From positions 109,413,486 to 109,477,485 of the forward strand of contig OY757907.1 of NCBI GenBank assembly GCA_963585895.1: a stretch of DNA of 64,000 bases, given 5' to 3'. The notes under the pieces were generated by a model. That model ran no database searches. It had not been told where the DNA came from and was given only the letters and a program-made list of their open reading frames with translations. Source of the stretch: Sepioteuthis lessoniana (taxonomy: Eukaryota > Mollusca > Cephalopoda > Myopsida > Loliginidae). Below, piece after piece: positions 31,660-42,769 of this stretch; the stretch's first letter is position 1; each line of letters starts with the position of its first letter. The position numbers and the translations under genes are program-made.

Positions 31660-31970
31660 TATCATCACCATGATGTCGTGGTACTAGCACGGATATCTCT
31701 GACCTTCTCTCGCCACTTCTCCTTATCGTTCATCGCCTCTGGCAGGTCTTCAGGGCTACATCCTGTATCCTCACATAGCTGCTGTATGTATGTTCGAGCT
31801 GGTTGTCCTGCTTTTGCTCGGCCATATGTGGAGGTCCATAGGAGTACATCACTTATGAGCTCCTCCTTGCTTCTCCAGCAGTGTCCTGCAGGTCTGGTTC
31901 ATCAAACTTATATAGTTTTTGTGATGGGAGCTAGGTGGCCGTATAGTTGGTGTCTTGTGGGGTGTTAAAA
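31660..31970 (-). mobile_element. LINE L 3' end, truncated copy
   Basis: Same C-terminal block as at 31,249-31,490, with a longer 5' part (aacaccccacaagacaccaa). The (CAT)n tail is at 31,660-31,675. Confidence 0.88.
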
Positions 31971-32029
31971 AATTGTCAAAACTGAAGTTGGTTGTATTAA
32001 GGCAGGAATGAATAATAAATGAAATGTTT

Positions 32030-32345
32030 TCTTTCAAATAGCCCCCTTTGCATTCAACAAGCTTAATCCACTGAGTTCCCTATTGGTTGAAGCACCTCTG
32101 AAGTTCTTCTTTTGATATGATGTGAAGCTACACCATTACATCTCTTTCTCTGTCCTCTGTATGTTCATATCTCTTATCTGTAAGATGAATTTTCAATTTG
32201 CAAAAAAAGAAAAAGAAATGCCGGACTTAGTCTCATGAGTATGGAAGGTTCTGCACTTGCACAACCCTATGTTTCTCCAATACGTTTTGTTCCAAAAGTA
32301 TCATTGGCACTGAGTTATTGTAGCTGCACCATTTTATTTCATAAC
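32030..32345 (-). mobile_element. Mariner-type transposase C-terminal fragment
   Basis: The minus strand reads ..VLEKHRVVQVQNLPYS.., corresponding to the mariner PPYSPDL region. It continues with ..FFFFCKLKIHLTDKR.. and ISKEELQRCFNQ..TQWIKLVECKG. This matches the C-terminal half of mariner/SETMAR-like transposases. A related fragment is amplified at 42,770-43,345. Stops are present. Confidence 0.75.
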
Positions 32346-32539
32346 TGTTTCAGTTATTCACACATAATCATTTAGATTTTAAAAGTAAAAAAGATGTCAG
32401 ACTTCTGCCTTTATACTTTTTTTTGTCACCTTCTTTTGTTCTAATGTAAAGTTTTCCGTATCATCATATTGGTATCTTGTTTTTGAAACATTATCAGCAA
32501 GACATAACATAAAGAACATGATTGTGCTCATGTACATGT

Positions 32540-32811
32540 TCCCAACCGAACATTGGCATAATGGTTACAGTGTTCACCAATGGCCCGGGAGACCTGGGTT
32601 CAATCCCAGGTCGAGTCATACCAAAGACTTTAAAAATGGTACTTGATGCCTCCTTGCTTAACACTTAGCATTATAAGGTACAGATCAAGGGTAAAGTAGA
32701 GAAATCCAGGGAAAGGAGTAGCTCCCACCCCTACACCTGTGTAGTAGCTATCGAAAAGGGAGCCTTCGGGTCACTCTCGACTATGGTCGCCAACTTTACT
32801 TACTTTTTACT
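32540..32811 (+). mobile_element. SINE D (best preserved copy)
   Basis: Head TTGGCATAATGGTTACAG (A box) and B box GGGTTCAATCCCAGG, then the body (ggtacttgatgcctccttgc, ttataaggtacagatcaagg) and end ggtcgccaactttacttac. TACATGTT at 32,532-32,539 and 32,812-32,819 is a likely 8-bp target duplication. Confidence 0.92.
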
Positions 32812-32896
32812 TACATGTTGACTCGGTTATGTATATGTATTTATTTGTATACGCATACATTTCTACATGTATATTTCTCATGTGTGTGTGTTTGTA

Positions 32897-33168
32897 TACC
32901 AGCCCATTGGCCAAGTGGGTAGAATGTTCACCAATGGCCTGGGCGAATGGGCATCAATCCCGTGTCATGTCATACTGAAGACAAAAAAAATGGTACTTGA
33001 TACCTCTTTGCTTAACACTCAGCATTATAAGGTACGTGTTAAAGGTAAAGTGGAGTAATCCAGATAAAGGAATAGCCCTCACCCCTGCACCTCAGTGTAG
33101 TAGCTTTTGAAAAGGGAGCTTTCTGGTCACCCTAAACTATGGCCACCAACATTACTTACTTTATATAT
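32897..33168 (+). mobile_element. SINE D
   Basis: ccagcccattggccaagtgg, a decayed B box (gggcatcaatcccgtgtc), the D body and end ggccaccaacattacttac. It lies only ~85 bp after the previous D, in the same orientation. Confidence 0.88.
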
Positions 33169-33249
33169 ACATATATATATAGAGAGAGAGATTAAAAAAG
33201 TACAGTATATATGTCTAAAACCTAATGATAATGTACATATCATGATGTG

Positions 33250-33294
33250 AAGTCAACGTTAACGTTTCGGTTTTAATAACCATCATCAGGACTT
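33250..33294 (-). ncRNA. Hammerhead-like motif, left palindrome arm
   Basis: Minus strand: stem I AAGUC/GACUU (5 bp), core CUGAUGA, stem II GGUU-AUUAA-AACC after one extra U, GAA, self-complementary stem III ACGUUAACGU, then U17. All invariant core positions match. The extra U before stem II is non-canonical. Confidence 0.72.
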
Positions 33295-33435
33295 GGATAT
33301 AAAATAGTTCACAATATCGATGGGTGATTGCTGAGATGACAGGAGCAAATGAGAAATATACAACGAAAAGATATTTCTCATTTGCTCCTGTCATCTCAGC
33401 AATCACCCATCGATATTGTGAACTATTTTATATCC

Positions 33436-33480
33436 AAGTCCTGATGATGGTTATTAAAACCGAAACGTTAGCGTTGACTT
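33436..33480 (+). ncRNA. Hammerhead-like motif, right palindrome arm
   Basis: Plus-strand mirror of the left-arm motif: AAGTC 33,436-33,440, CTGATGA 33,441-33,447, stem II within 33,448-33,461, GAA 33,462-33,464. Stem III is ACGTTAGCGT (outer ACG/CGT still pair), T17 at 33,475 and GACTT 33,476-33,480. The GUU triplet is cleavable in known hammerheads, usually more slowly than GUC. Confidence 0.72.
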
Positions 33481-33493
33481 CACATCATGATAT

Positions 33494-33558
33494 ATTCACC
33501 TATTTGGATTATATTTTTTCCTGCTACCTTCATACTGTCAGATTTTATCCATATTTAC

Positions 33559-33613
<55 letters not shown>

Positions 33614-33707
33614 CTAGAGAGATATTGATAACCTGAGATGGACAAATTGGAATTGATCAATAAATCAGTATAAATAGACTGAGATATACAATATCTATCT
33701 CTCTCTC

Positions 33708-33749
<42 letters not shown>

Positions 33750-33863
33750 AAATGAAAGACAAAGACTGATGTAAAAAAAGTTGCAACAATGTATTTGAAT
33801 ACATATTATAGAATAAGACTGACAATGTCTGACAAATGCATCTCTATTAATATTAATAGCTAT

Positions 33864-33929
<66 letters not shown>

Positions 33930-34690
33930 AATGTATGAATTATCATTCTTTCACATTCCATAGACCATGAGAAATTATGAAGCAGCTAGAGACATAATAA
34001 AAAGGAACAAGAAAGAATAAAAGGAAATTATAAACTATGCGATGGACTATCTGTCCATTTTAAAAAGTATATTTTTGTCATTCATACATTAAAAAAAGTA
34101 AGTAAATAGACATTCAGAACTGAAACCATTGTCCCTGAGGATATCTGAGGACAATATATCTATACTTATTAAATAAAGTAGGTTTTTTTTTTTTTAGTTA
34201 TTTTTGGTCTGACACATTTTGCCATAATTACGGCATTTTTTTTATTTCCCATAATTCATATTATTATAAAGATAGAAATTTGAAATCTCTTCATTTTTTT
34301 CTTATTTCTTTGTAAAATCCCAAATTGCTGAAGACTCAAGATGATATTTCAGTATTTTAATTTTTATGAGATTGACATAGAAAACATTGGAGGCTGTTTG
34401 GAATGTTGCATTTTGCTAATCAGAGAACAGTCTAAGCAGCAAATGAAGTCCATCTTTCTGTAAAGCATGATAAAGAGAATGGAAATAGTTCTGTTAAAAA
34501 ATTGTTTTCACTGTTGATAGCATATCATTAAGGTTGATGATGGTGGTAACAGCTTTGAAGCTGGTGCCTGAGCAAGAAAAGTGGTTCATTGAAATGTGAA
34601 TAAATTAAAGCAACCTATTTTAAGTTCTTATCCACCAACTTTACTTTATCTCTCTACCACTATAGCATCCCAGTGATGAGACATTTATGC
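33494..34690. repeat. Microsatellite cluster then unannotated sequence
   Basis: (TA)n at 33,563-33,608; (TC)n/(TA)n/(GA)n compound repeat at 33,691-33,748; (TA)n at 33,869-33,926 (the longest in the window). No feature from about 33,930 to 34,690. Confidence 0.85.
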
Positions 34691-34704
34691 TACACAAATG
34701 ATAA

Positions 34705-34970
34705 GTAAGTAAAGTTGGCGACCGTAGTTGATGGTGACCCAAAGGCTCTCTTTTCAATAGCTACTACATCAAGGTGTAGGAGAGGGTGCTACACCTTTCC
34801 CTGGATTGCTCCACTTTACCCTTGATCCTTACCTTATAATGCTGTGTGTTAAGCAAGGTAGTGTCAAGTATCATTTTTTTAAGTCTTTGGTATGACTTGA
34901 CCTGGGATTGAACCCAAATCTCCCGGGCCATTGGTGAACACTCTGACCATTATGCCAATACTGGACACAG
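34705..34970 (-). mobile_element. SINE D (266 bp), 9-bp target duplication
   Basis: AAATGATAA flanks at 34,696-34,704 and 34,971-34,979. The minus strand has ttggcataatggtcagagtg, B box GGGTTCAATCCCAGG, the D body and tail ggtcgccaactttacttac type. Confidence 0.92.
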
Positions 34971-35205
34971 AAATGATAATGATATAGATATAAATACATG
35001 GAGAAATGTGAAATTGATTGTGATTTTGTTGTCAGAACTTTCTCTAGAGTAATAATATAAAGTGATTATAAATAGCTTCAATCAAAAATAGAGTTTATTA
35101 TATTATAGAAGGGAGAAGTGAATTCATGCCTTTACCAAGAATATTTCTGTTAAGCGTGTGATTTCAGCTTCAATTTAAACAGTTTCCCCCATTCAGTTTT
35201 TGCCC

Positions 35206-35840
35206 AGTCAACTAGGTCTGTAGAATACACTGACTGCACGTCTGCAGAGGGGTAAGACCCCTTCCCCCAACAAGTGTCCTGGATATGACACTAAACAATC
35301 TGATGGTGAGGTTCCACTAATGCTGGAGCTTTGGGAGAAGCGGAGTATCTCTTCATTGCCATTGCTCCCTGGTCCACTCTGGCCCGGAGTGGTAGCACCT
35401 GACAGAGCCCTATCGATAGGTTAAATAGAACTAACGGCATACTTATGCTAAACTGAAATGTTTGACTAAACTGAATAGCTTGAAATAGAAATGTTTTTGA
35501 CAAATTATACTTGCATTTAAACTGCGTGCTTATGCTAAACTGAATTATTTTAAATGGAAATGTTTTTTGACATTGAAACTGTTCTTACACTAAACTGATT
35601 TGTTTAATATAGAACTGTTTTGACATTTAACTGTGCGTAAATTAAATCTATACTTATACTAAACTGAATTAGAACTGCTTGACTAAACTGAGTAGCTTGA
35701 AATAGAGATGTTTTTGACAATTAAACTGTGTATTAATGCTGAACTAAACTGTTCGAAATAGAACTATTTGCATAAAAATGGATTTGGTATTAAATAACCT
35801 ACAAAGGTTGATATGCCATAAAACTCAAACAACCATCAAA
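35206..35840 (+). repeat. Family A repeat, full-length subtype with actgtttgac modules
   Basis: Head gcccagtcaactaggtctgt, then ctgcagaggggtaagacccc and gagctttgggagaagcggag, modules with ttatgctaaactgaa, and the hairpin tail (ggtattaaataacc, ggttgatatgccataaaactc). Confidence 0.92.
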
Positions 35841-35965
35841 CCCAATTCAGTTTTTAATGTTTTTAATTTTTGATCCATCTGATATTTTTTGGTAGCAAGT
35901 AGAATTCTATGTTCCTCTAAAAAGTTCTCTTTTCCTAAGCTCGAATTATTCACAGAAGACCAGAA

Positions 35966-36705
35966 GTGGTCCAATCAGCTGAGGCTGCACAATACACCAA
36001 CAATGTCTCTGCAGAGGGGTAAGACTTCCCCCAACGAGTGTCCTAGATTTCACACTAGACAATCTGATGGTGAGGTTCCAATAATGCTGGAGCTTTGGGG
36101 AATGCAGAGTAACCCTTTATTGCCATCACTCCCAAGTCTAAGGAGTAGTAACACCTGATAGAGTCCTATCTATGGGTCAAAGAGGACTGTTTGACATTTA
36201 AACTGTGTAATTATGCTAAACTGAATTGTTTGAAAAAGAACTGTTTTTACATTTAACTGAGTCTAAATAAAAATCTGTGTACTTATACCAAACTGAGTTG
36301 TTCGATCATTTAACAGTGCGTAAACAAATGACTCTTGTTAGATTGAATATTTAGTGATTCATAGCAATACTTAGAACCATTTAACTTAGTTGACATGCTA
36401 AACTGTATTGTTTGAAATAGAACTGTTTGATCATTTAACTGTGTATAAAAAATGACTCATGTTTCATTGAATTGTTAGTATTAATCAAATATTAGTGAAA
36501 ACATTTAACTGAGTGCAAACAAATGTTTAATAGTAAATAGAATTATTTGTATTCGGTAGAAATAAGTGAAACCATTTAACTGTGTGCCAAAAAATGTGCT
36601 CAGAAATCATATGTTTGATTTATATATATAGAAAAGATTTGTTATTGAATGAGCTACAGTGGTTGATATGCCATAAAACTAAACCAAACCAAACCCAGGC
36701 CAGAA
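35966..36705 (+). repeat. Family A repeat, second copy in direct orientation
   Basis: Starts gtccaatcagctgaggctgc and ends with the hairpin tail (ttgaatgagctacagtgg, ttgatatgccataaaactaaac). It lies 125 bp downstream of the previous copy. The stretch between is unique. Confidence 0.92.
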
Positions 36706-36709
36706 GTGT

Positions 36710-37085
36710 ATGAAACTCAGTGAGAATCAAACTCTTAAACATTTGCTTGACCTATCATGTGTCAGAATAGAGTTTCAGGAAATGAAATAAATTTTAAAAC
36801 AATTAACAAGTTTTATAATTAGACTTTGTACTGGTGTAGTCCAATACATACATGCATATGCACATGTCGGTTTGTTTAGTGACATATACCTAAAAATCAA
36901 TTGATTTCATATTAAAAAAATGTTAATTTTTGTACAAAAATAGGCTTTAAAAGCTATTACTTTTGTATCCGTATTTTTGCTTTTATTGACCAATCATTGC
37001 ATTTGAGTTAATTTATCAAAAATACATTTTTTAACCAATCAGAATCAAAGGTAAATGAATTTACTTTTTTATCTAACACTACTTC
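36710..37085. other. No recognisable feature
   Basis: AT-rich sequence before the LINE. Confidence 0.45.
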
Positions 37086-37089
37086 ATAG

Positions 37090-37784
37090 TTTGGAATGAG
37101 CCGTCACAGGCATTGGCCTCTATGTCAATGCACACAAAACTGAATATATGTGCTTTAATCAAACAGACAACATTTCCACACTAGACGGAACCTCTCTGAA
37201 ACTGGTTGACAAATTTACCTACCTAGGAAGCAGTGTCTCATCAACCGAAAAAGACATTGATACGTGGGTAACGAAGGCATGGACAACTATCGATAAGCTA
37301 TCGATCATATGAAAATCAGACCTGACCAATAAAATGAAATGCATTTTCTTCCAGGCAGTGGTTGTGTCGATACTGCTATATGGATGCACTACTTGGACGC
37401 TATCTGAATGGCTGGAGAAGAAGCTAGATGGCAATTACACAAGAATGTTGCGAGCAATATTGAACAAGAAATTGCAGCAACACGCTACAAGGCACCAACT
37501 ATACGGCCACCTGCCTCCTATCATGAAAACAATCCAAGTTAGATGAACCAGACATGCAGGACATGCAAGGACGAGCTCATCAGTGATGGATTCCTATGGA
37601 CCCCCACGGACCCCCACATATGGCCAAGCAAAAGCAGGATGACCAGCATGAACATACATATAGCAACTATGGGAGGATACAGGATGTAACCCTGAAGACC
37701 AGCCAGTGGCGATGAACGATAGGGAGACGTGGCGAGAGAGGGTCAGGGATATCCGTGCTAGCGGCACAACATGATGATGATGAC
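37090..37784 (+). mobile_element. LINE L, 5'-truncated copy with 3' (ATG)n tail
   Basis: Encodes the end of a non-LTR reverse transcriptase: AVTGIGLYVNAHKTEYMCF, DGTSLKLVDKFTYLGSSVSS, SILLYGCTTWTL, KKLDGNYTRMLRAILN and HQLYGHLPPIMKTIQVR. This is followed by the conserved C-terminal RARD/REDTWRE-type block and tail catgatgatgatgac. Sequence order and the simple-repeat 3' tail fit the RTE group. Stops (for example after TGIG..'s preceding LE and after LSII) and a short deletion after IQVR show it is dead. It is the youngest-looking L copy with substantial coding sequence here. Confidence 0.88.
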
Positions 37785-37880
37785 AACTGGTTTGAATTCA
37801 AAGTTTTCCTTCTCCTAGACCAATTGCCTTACTAAGCTTAAAGAGACTTGTCCACCCTACTATTTATCCATAGCTGTGTT
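37785..37880 (-). repeat. SINE B middle fragment
   Basis: ggtttgaattcaaagttttc, cttctcctagaccaattgcc and ctatttatccatagctgtg. Confidence 0.7.
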
Positions 37881-38102
37881 TGTATAAAAAGTTTAGCACT
37901 TTACATCATGCAGTCAAGAGTGAATTATACTAGAAGACCATTCCTATTGACTTAAATTCTCAATGGGTTTTTTTATATTTCTGTTATCTTGCCACAAAGA
38001 GCTGAGCTTTATAAATTATATTTATATATAAAGTATCCTCTAATTGTTTTTTTCTATTTCATAGTTGATACAATAATGAATGATAGTAATGTCACAAACT
38101 TC

Positions 38103-38735
38103 CTCAGCCTAGTCAGCTGGGGCTATAGAATACATCGACCACACCTCTGCTGAGGGGTAAAATCCACCCTGCCCCACTAACCAGGTGCTCTGGATATGAC
38201 CCAAAACAATCTGATGGTAAGACTCCAGTCCTGAAGCTTTGGGGGAATATGGAGTACTTCTTAATTGGCATTGCTCCCATGTCCACTCTGACCTGGAGTG
38301 GTAGCACCTGATAGGGTTCCTTTCAATAGGCCAAATAGAACTGTTTGATATTTAAATTGTGTGCCAACAAATGACTCATGTTAAATCCCATTGTTAGAAA
38401 TAAAACTGTTTGACCATTTAACTGTGTGTAAACAAATGATTGTCTAATTGAATCGTTATTGATACATAGCAATACTTTGAACCATTTAACTGTGTGCAAA
38501 TGAATAAGTAATGTTGAATAGAATTATTAATGGTAAATAGCACTGCTTGAAACTCTTTCACTGTGAGTCTAAATTGAATTATTGTTGTAACATAGCAGTA
38601 CTTGGATTCATTTGACTGCATGTAAATGAATGAATAGTGTTGAATAGCAATACTTGTAACTACATCACTATCTGGAGGATTTGGCATTAAATAACCTACA
38701 ATGGTTGATATGCCATAAAACTTAACCAAACCAAT
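38103..38735 (+). repeat. Family A repeat, full length
   Basis: Head gcctagtcagctggggctat, A body, modules with gtgtgcaaatgaataagtaa and a hairpin tail at 38,678-38,730. Confidence 0.92.
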
Positions 38736-38739
38736 CAAA

Positions 38740-39715
38740 CTTCCTGGAATAATTGTCTAGATTATTTCCCATCTTCTTCTGAAGAAAGAGAAAATATTAG
38801 TATTTCTTTAAATTGTAGGATAAAACAACAGTCTTCACGCGCTATTAAATAATCTGGCAAATGTGAAGGATGTAGTTAAATCCCCATTAACTGCAAAGTT
38901 TAAAAGATTAAAAAAAAAAAAAAGGCAGCAAGAATGTTGCTGATTCTCTTTGATGCTGTTGAGTTTCAGCATTTTGCCAATAACCTGATTCCAAAGGGTT
39001 AACTTGAGTCTGGGGTGGGGAGAAAAAGAAGCAAGAATTATGTTTTTGTAAAATAATTGTATTTCCAGGGTTGTTAACCTATTATCCAATTGCAATTCAT
39101 GCAACACTTATTCCTTGTTTTTTCTCCTCCTCTCCCATGCTGCCTCCTCCTCCTCCTCTGCTGCTGCTGCTACAGACAGTTCTAATACAGCAAGTCAATG
39201 AGTGATCCTGTCTGCAGGGGTTGACAAAATGGTGACTCACCAGGAATTGATTACCAAGAGAAGCTGATTAGAAAGCTGAGTTTTATAGTAAATGGCGCCA
39301 TGCACAAGAAGACTCATTCCATTCAATTTAAGACATCCAGGATTCCAGACACATTTCTTCTCTTGTATGCCATATGTATATGTAAGTGCATTTAGAGCGT
39401 ATGCTGTTATATGGAAGGAAATAATTATGTGTACGTATAAAAATGGCTATGAAAGTAGGTGTGTGTTAAATTATCTATACATATATATGAAATCACGCAC
39501 ACATATACAAGTATGTGGATGTACTTATACATAGAGAATTGTGAATAAATGTATACACATATATGTAGATATAGTCTTGTTAGATATTAATATATACACG
39601 ATCGAAAATTCTTCAACCTTAAATACAGGTCTGTGTTAAATTTTTATTTGAAATTTTTACTATTTTGTTATCAAGATATATAACATTATTTATCATTAAC
39701 TTCATTAACAATTGA
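38740..39715. other. No recognisable gene
   Basis: A short CTC/CTG-rich run at 39,127-39,172 is the only notable feature. The open frames are not recognisable. Confidence 0.5.
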
Positions 39716-39720
39716 GGGGA

Positions 39721-39928
39721 TTATCATCATCATCATCATCATCATCATCATGTCGTGCCGCCAGCACGGATATCCCTGACTCTCTCTCGCCACTTCTCCC
39801 TATCATTCATCGCCTCTGGCAGGTCTTCAGGGTTACATCCTGTGTCCTCACATAGCTGCTGTATGTATGTTCGAGCTGGTTATCTTGCTTTTGCTTGGCC
39901 ATATGTGGGGGTCCATAGGAGTACATTG
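39721..39928 (-). mobile_element. LINE L 3' end with (CAT)n tail
   Basis: (TCA)n at 39,723-39,752, then reverse of the L C-terminus (gccgccagcacggatatccc, cgcctctggcaggtcttcag). Truncated at gtccataggagtacat. Confidence 0.92.
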
Positions 39929-40003
39929 TAAAATAAATACCTTTTCCATCAATAGACTGCAAATTTGTTTATGTAACTAATGTATATATATATATATATA
40001 TAG

Positions 40004-40140
40004 TTTTCTATATTTATTCTCAATATTGGTGATAGAACAAATGTGGATTAAAGTTTTAATAATGTTCACACACAGTTACTGGTGCTTGGTGACTGTGAGT
40101 TTCTTACATATGTCATCATCAGACCAAGATTTCTTGATCT
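40004..40140 (-). repeat. Third hammerhead family, fullest copy
   Basis: Minus strand: cttggtctgatgatgacata, tgtaagaaactcacagtcac, caagcaccagtaactgtgtg, then ttctatcaccaatattgaga and ataaatatagaaaactat, ending at (TA)n (39,979-40,003). Shares its 3' part with 31,515-31,640 and its 5' part with 50,545-50,640. Confidence 0.75.
40085..40128 (-). ncRNA. Hammerhead-like ribozyme motif, third family
   Basis: 44 nt: stem I CUUGGU/ACCAAG (6 bp), CUGAUGA, a 12-nt stem-II segment UGACAUAUGUAA (weak: three of four outer pairs), GAA, stem III ACU-CAC-AGU, then C17 giving GUC. Predicted cut between 40,091 and 40,090. Core residues are all intact. Stem II is the weak point. Confidence 0.72.
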
Positions 40141-40257
40141 GATTGTCCCCAAGTGCCATTGACCCTGTGACTACACTATTAGAACTTACTCTCAGACACA
40201 TGCACATACACATATACTAACTGTTCCGGTGAAACTTTCACAGAATATATGCATAAT

Positions 40258-40625
40258 CATCATTCATCATCATGTCGCGCCGCCTGCGCGTATATCCCTG
40301 ACCGTCTCTCGCCATTTCTCCCTATCATTCATCGCCTCCGGCAGGTCTTCAGGGTTACATCCCGTGTCCTCACACAGCTGCTGTATGTAGGTTCGTGCTG
40401 GTCGTCCCACTCTTGCACATCCATGTGCGGGGGTCCACAGGAGTACATCGCTTATGAGCTCGTCCTTGCTTCTCCAGCAGTGTCCTGTGTGTCTGGTTCG
40501 TCGAACTTGTATAGTTTTTGTGATGGGGGGCAAGTGTCCGTATAGTTGGAGTCTCGTGGGGTGTTGTCGCCAGGACTTGTTTAATACTGCTCTCAACATT
40601 CTTGTATAATTTCCGTCCAGCCTCC
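40258..40625 (-). mobile_element. LINE L 3' end, longest intact C-terminal frame
   Basis: The minus-strand frame 40,270-40,599 (109 codons) runs from RMLRAVLN-type sequence through QLYGHLPPITKTIQVRRTR, GHCWRSKDELISDVLLWTP, TYIQQLCEDTGCNPEDLPE and AMNDREKWRETVRDIRAGG with no break. It gives the consensus for the other L ends. Short (CAT)n at the 3' end. Confidence 0.93.
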
Positions 40626-40629
40626 TTTC

Positions 40630-41455
40630 CAGGAAGAATTTAAACTATTATTAATTGAAATGAATTTTTAGTTCAATCTTTTAGTTGATTTCTCTTTCTG
40701 TCTTGCAGAATTATTCACTACATATTCACCTCATAAAATAAAATTAGATATAACCTTACAAAAAAGTAAAAATGGAAAATTGGTTTTGTCAAATAACTAG
40801 CTTACTTATACATATAATTTATTTTTCAGAAAAATTTAGTAACTTTGTTGGATGGGTGTCTTGATTTGCAATAAGGCTAACATTGCCAGTTTATGAGAAA
40901 GTCAAAATATTATACCAATACTAGATCAGCTGAAAATAATTATAACAACAGCCACTTCGCAAAAAGGTTTTTTTTTTTTTTAAATATAAGATCAAAAATT
41001 AAAGACTTATTCATTTTCAGTTATTTTTTGATAACATTTTCTCTTCAACTGATTTTTAAATCAAAATAGACATTTTAGCCAACTCTCACAGAAACCAAAA
41101 AAAAAAATTGTCAATGCATGTAGCCGGCTAATCAGAAACTTCATGGGAGGATCAGTTGTTTTAGTGACATAGTTTGATGTAGAACCTTGACAAAAGATCA
41201 AATATGTATATATGAAAGACTGTGTTCAAATGTATATAAATCTTATTTAGATTAACCTTATTGAATGTTTTTTTAACATTGTCTTAATATAAAAGAAAGC
41301 AGTTTTTAAAGTTATTTCAGACATATAAATCTATAAGTTCAAAGGTTAGATAAATAGGTAAATAGATAGATTGATGGTCAGTCTATTCATGAGATTTATG
41401 ATGTAAAATGTTTTATCATTTAAAATAGTTCCTTTGAGAAGCCATTCACAGACAT
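40630..41455. other. No recognisable feature
   Basis: AT-rich, nothing identified. Confidence 0.5.
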
Positions 41456-41457
41456 AG

Positions 41458-41867
41458 ATATTGTGCAATTTGAAAGCCACTCAGGTGAATGTGCAATGTA
41501 GTCTAATTTGGTAACTTATGCTTTATGAGTTCAAACAAGGCCATAACAAAGGAAGCAGCCAAAAACATTAGTTATGCTAAAGATTAAGACACTGTTGATC
41601 ATAGTTCAGTAACTAGATGTTACTGAACTATGATCAACAGTGTCTTAATCTTGGATAAATCTTACTCAGTTTGCAAGAATTCAATGATCACACAAGATCA
41701 GGTAGACATAAAACTGTGGATTCCAAAGGCCATGCTACAATCTATCAAGACAAATCAGGCAAATAACTCTTAAGCTCAACATGTCACCTTTGCAACCTCA
41801 GTAACAGCCTTTGGAGAATTATGCCTCACATTACCAAAATATTGTAAAACTTTTGACTCTTTGGCTA
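41458..41867 (+). mobile_element. Mariner-like deletion derivative containing a perfect hairpin
   Basis: taatttggtaacttatgctt, atgagttcaaacaaggccat and gcagccaaaaacattagtta match the reverse of the mariner at 48.5-49.4 kb. The right end accaaaatattgtaaaactt matches its TIR. Transposase traces: AAKNISYAKD, VDHSSVT and SKAMLQSIKTNQ. A 34-bp-arm perfect inverted repeat (41,580-41,652) lies inside. Confidence 0.72.
41580..41652. repeat. Perfect 34-bp inverted repeat, 5-bp loop
   Basis: Arms 41,580-41,613 and 41,619-41,652 are exact reverse complements around TAGAT. The left arm is mariner transposase sequence (..VDHSSVT). The right arm is a back-copy. Confidence 0.97.
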
Positions 41868-42412
41868 GGGCTGTAGAATAAACTAACTGCATCTCTGCAG
41901 AGGGGTAAGACCCCCCCAATGAGTGTCCTAGATATGACACTAAACAACCTGATAGTGAGGTTTCAGTAATGCTGGAGATTTGGGGAATGTGGGGTACCCC
42001 TTCATTCTATTGCTCCTAGGTTCACTCTTGCCTGGAGTGTTAACAGCTGATAGGGTCTTATCAATGTGTCAAAGAGAACTAAACTGTGTACTAAGCCTAA
42101 ACTGAATTGTTCAAAATATAACTGTTTTTACATTTAACTGTGTGTAAACAAATGACTGATGTTTAATTAACAGTGCATAAACAAAAATTGTACTTATGCT
42201 AAACTGAATTGTTTGAAATAGAACTTTTTGATCATTGGACCATGTGGAAAAACTTTTAAGTGTGTGAAAAAATGAGCTCTGGCTCATTTAAAAATGTTAT
42301 CTACAAAATATGTTTGGAAATCATATATTTAATATCTATGTACAAAAAGGCATCTGGGATTGAATGAGCTACAAGGGTTGATATGCCATAAAACTAAACC
42401 AAACCAAACTAG
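41865..42412 (+). repeat. Family A repeat, near-complete
   Basis: tttggctagggctgtagaat, ctgcagaggggtaagacccc, the A body, modules and the hairpin tail (ttgaatgagctacaaggg, ttgatatgccataaaactaaac). Confidence 0.9.
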
Positions 42413-42482
42413 TACACACACTTTCATTTAAATATAAAATGCAGTTTCAATATTTTTTGATCACCCCTTCTATATTTTTATG

Positions 42483-42580
42483 CTTAGCTTAGATGTGGCA
42501 CAAGGTCAGAAGTTTGGGAGAAATGAACTCACTAACAATGATCTGCTCATCTAGCTTGCTAACCATTGCACTGTATAACA
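42483..42580 (-). repeat. SINE C, degenerate copy
   Basis: gcttagcttagatgtggcac, aaggtcagaag and tctagcttgctaaccattgc. Confidence 0.75.
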
Positions 42581-42769
42581 GCCAAAATGAGTAAAAAAAT
42601 TTGAAAAGTAAAAGATATAACATTGATTATTATTCATTTTCGGTATTTAAACAGTGATGCATTTTCTGCTGACCAAAACGTGAGATTTTTTATGTGAATG
42701 TTCCCACTTTCTAAACAATAGCTGCCATGATTTTCTTATTTTATCCCAAGTGACTGTAACAGACAAAAC

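Larger units (their letters stand above)
33237..33493. repeat. Near-perfect palindrome: two 123-bp arms, 11-bp loop
   Basis: Arms 33,237-33,359 and 33,371-33,493 are reverse complements with about one mismatch (aacgttaacg against the right-arm gttagcg). The loop is 33,360-33,370. The same peptide frame (MIAEMTGANEKY..) therefore appears on both strands. Each arm carries a hammerhead-like motif. Confidence 0.95.

Noticed and set aside
32540-32811. tRNA-like heads with A and B boxes (here and in other SINEs)
   Set aside because: They are SINE heads with bodies, tails and target duplications; none folds into a clean functional tRNA.
33215-33617. Identical MIAEMTGANEKY open frames on both strands
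   Set aside because: A consequence of the palindrome; it continues into microsatellite DNA.
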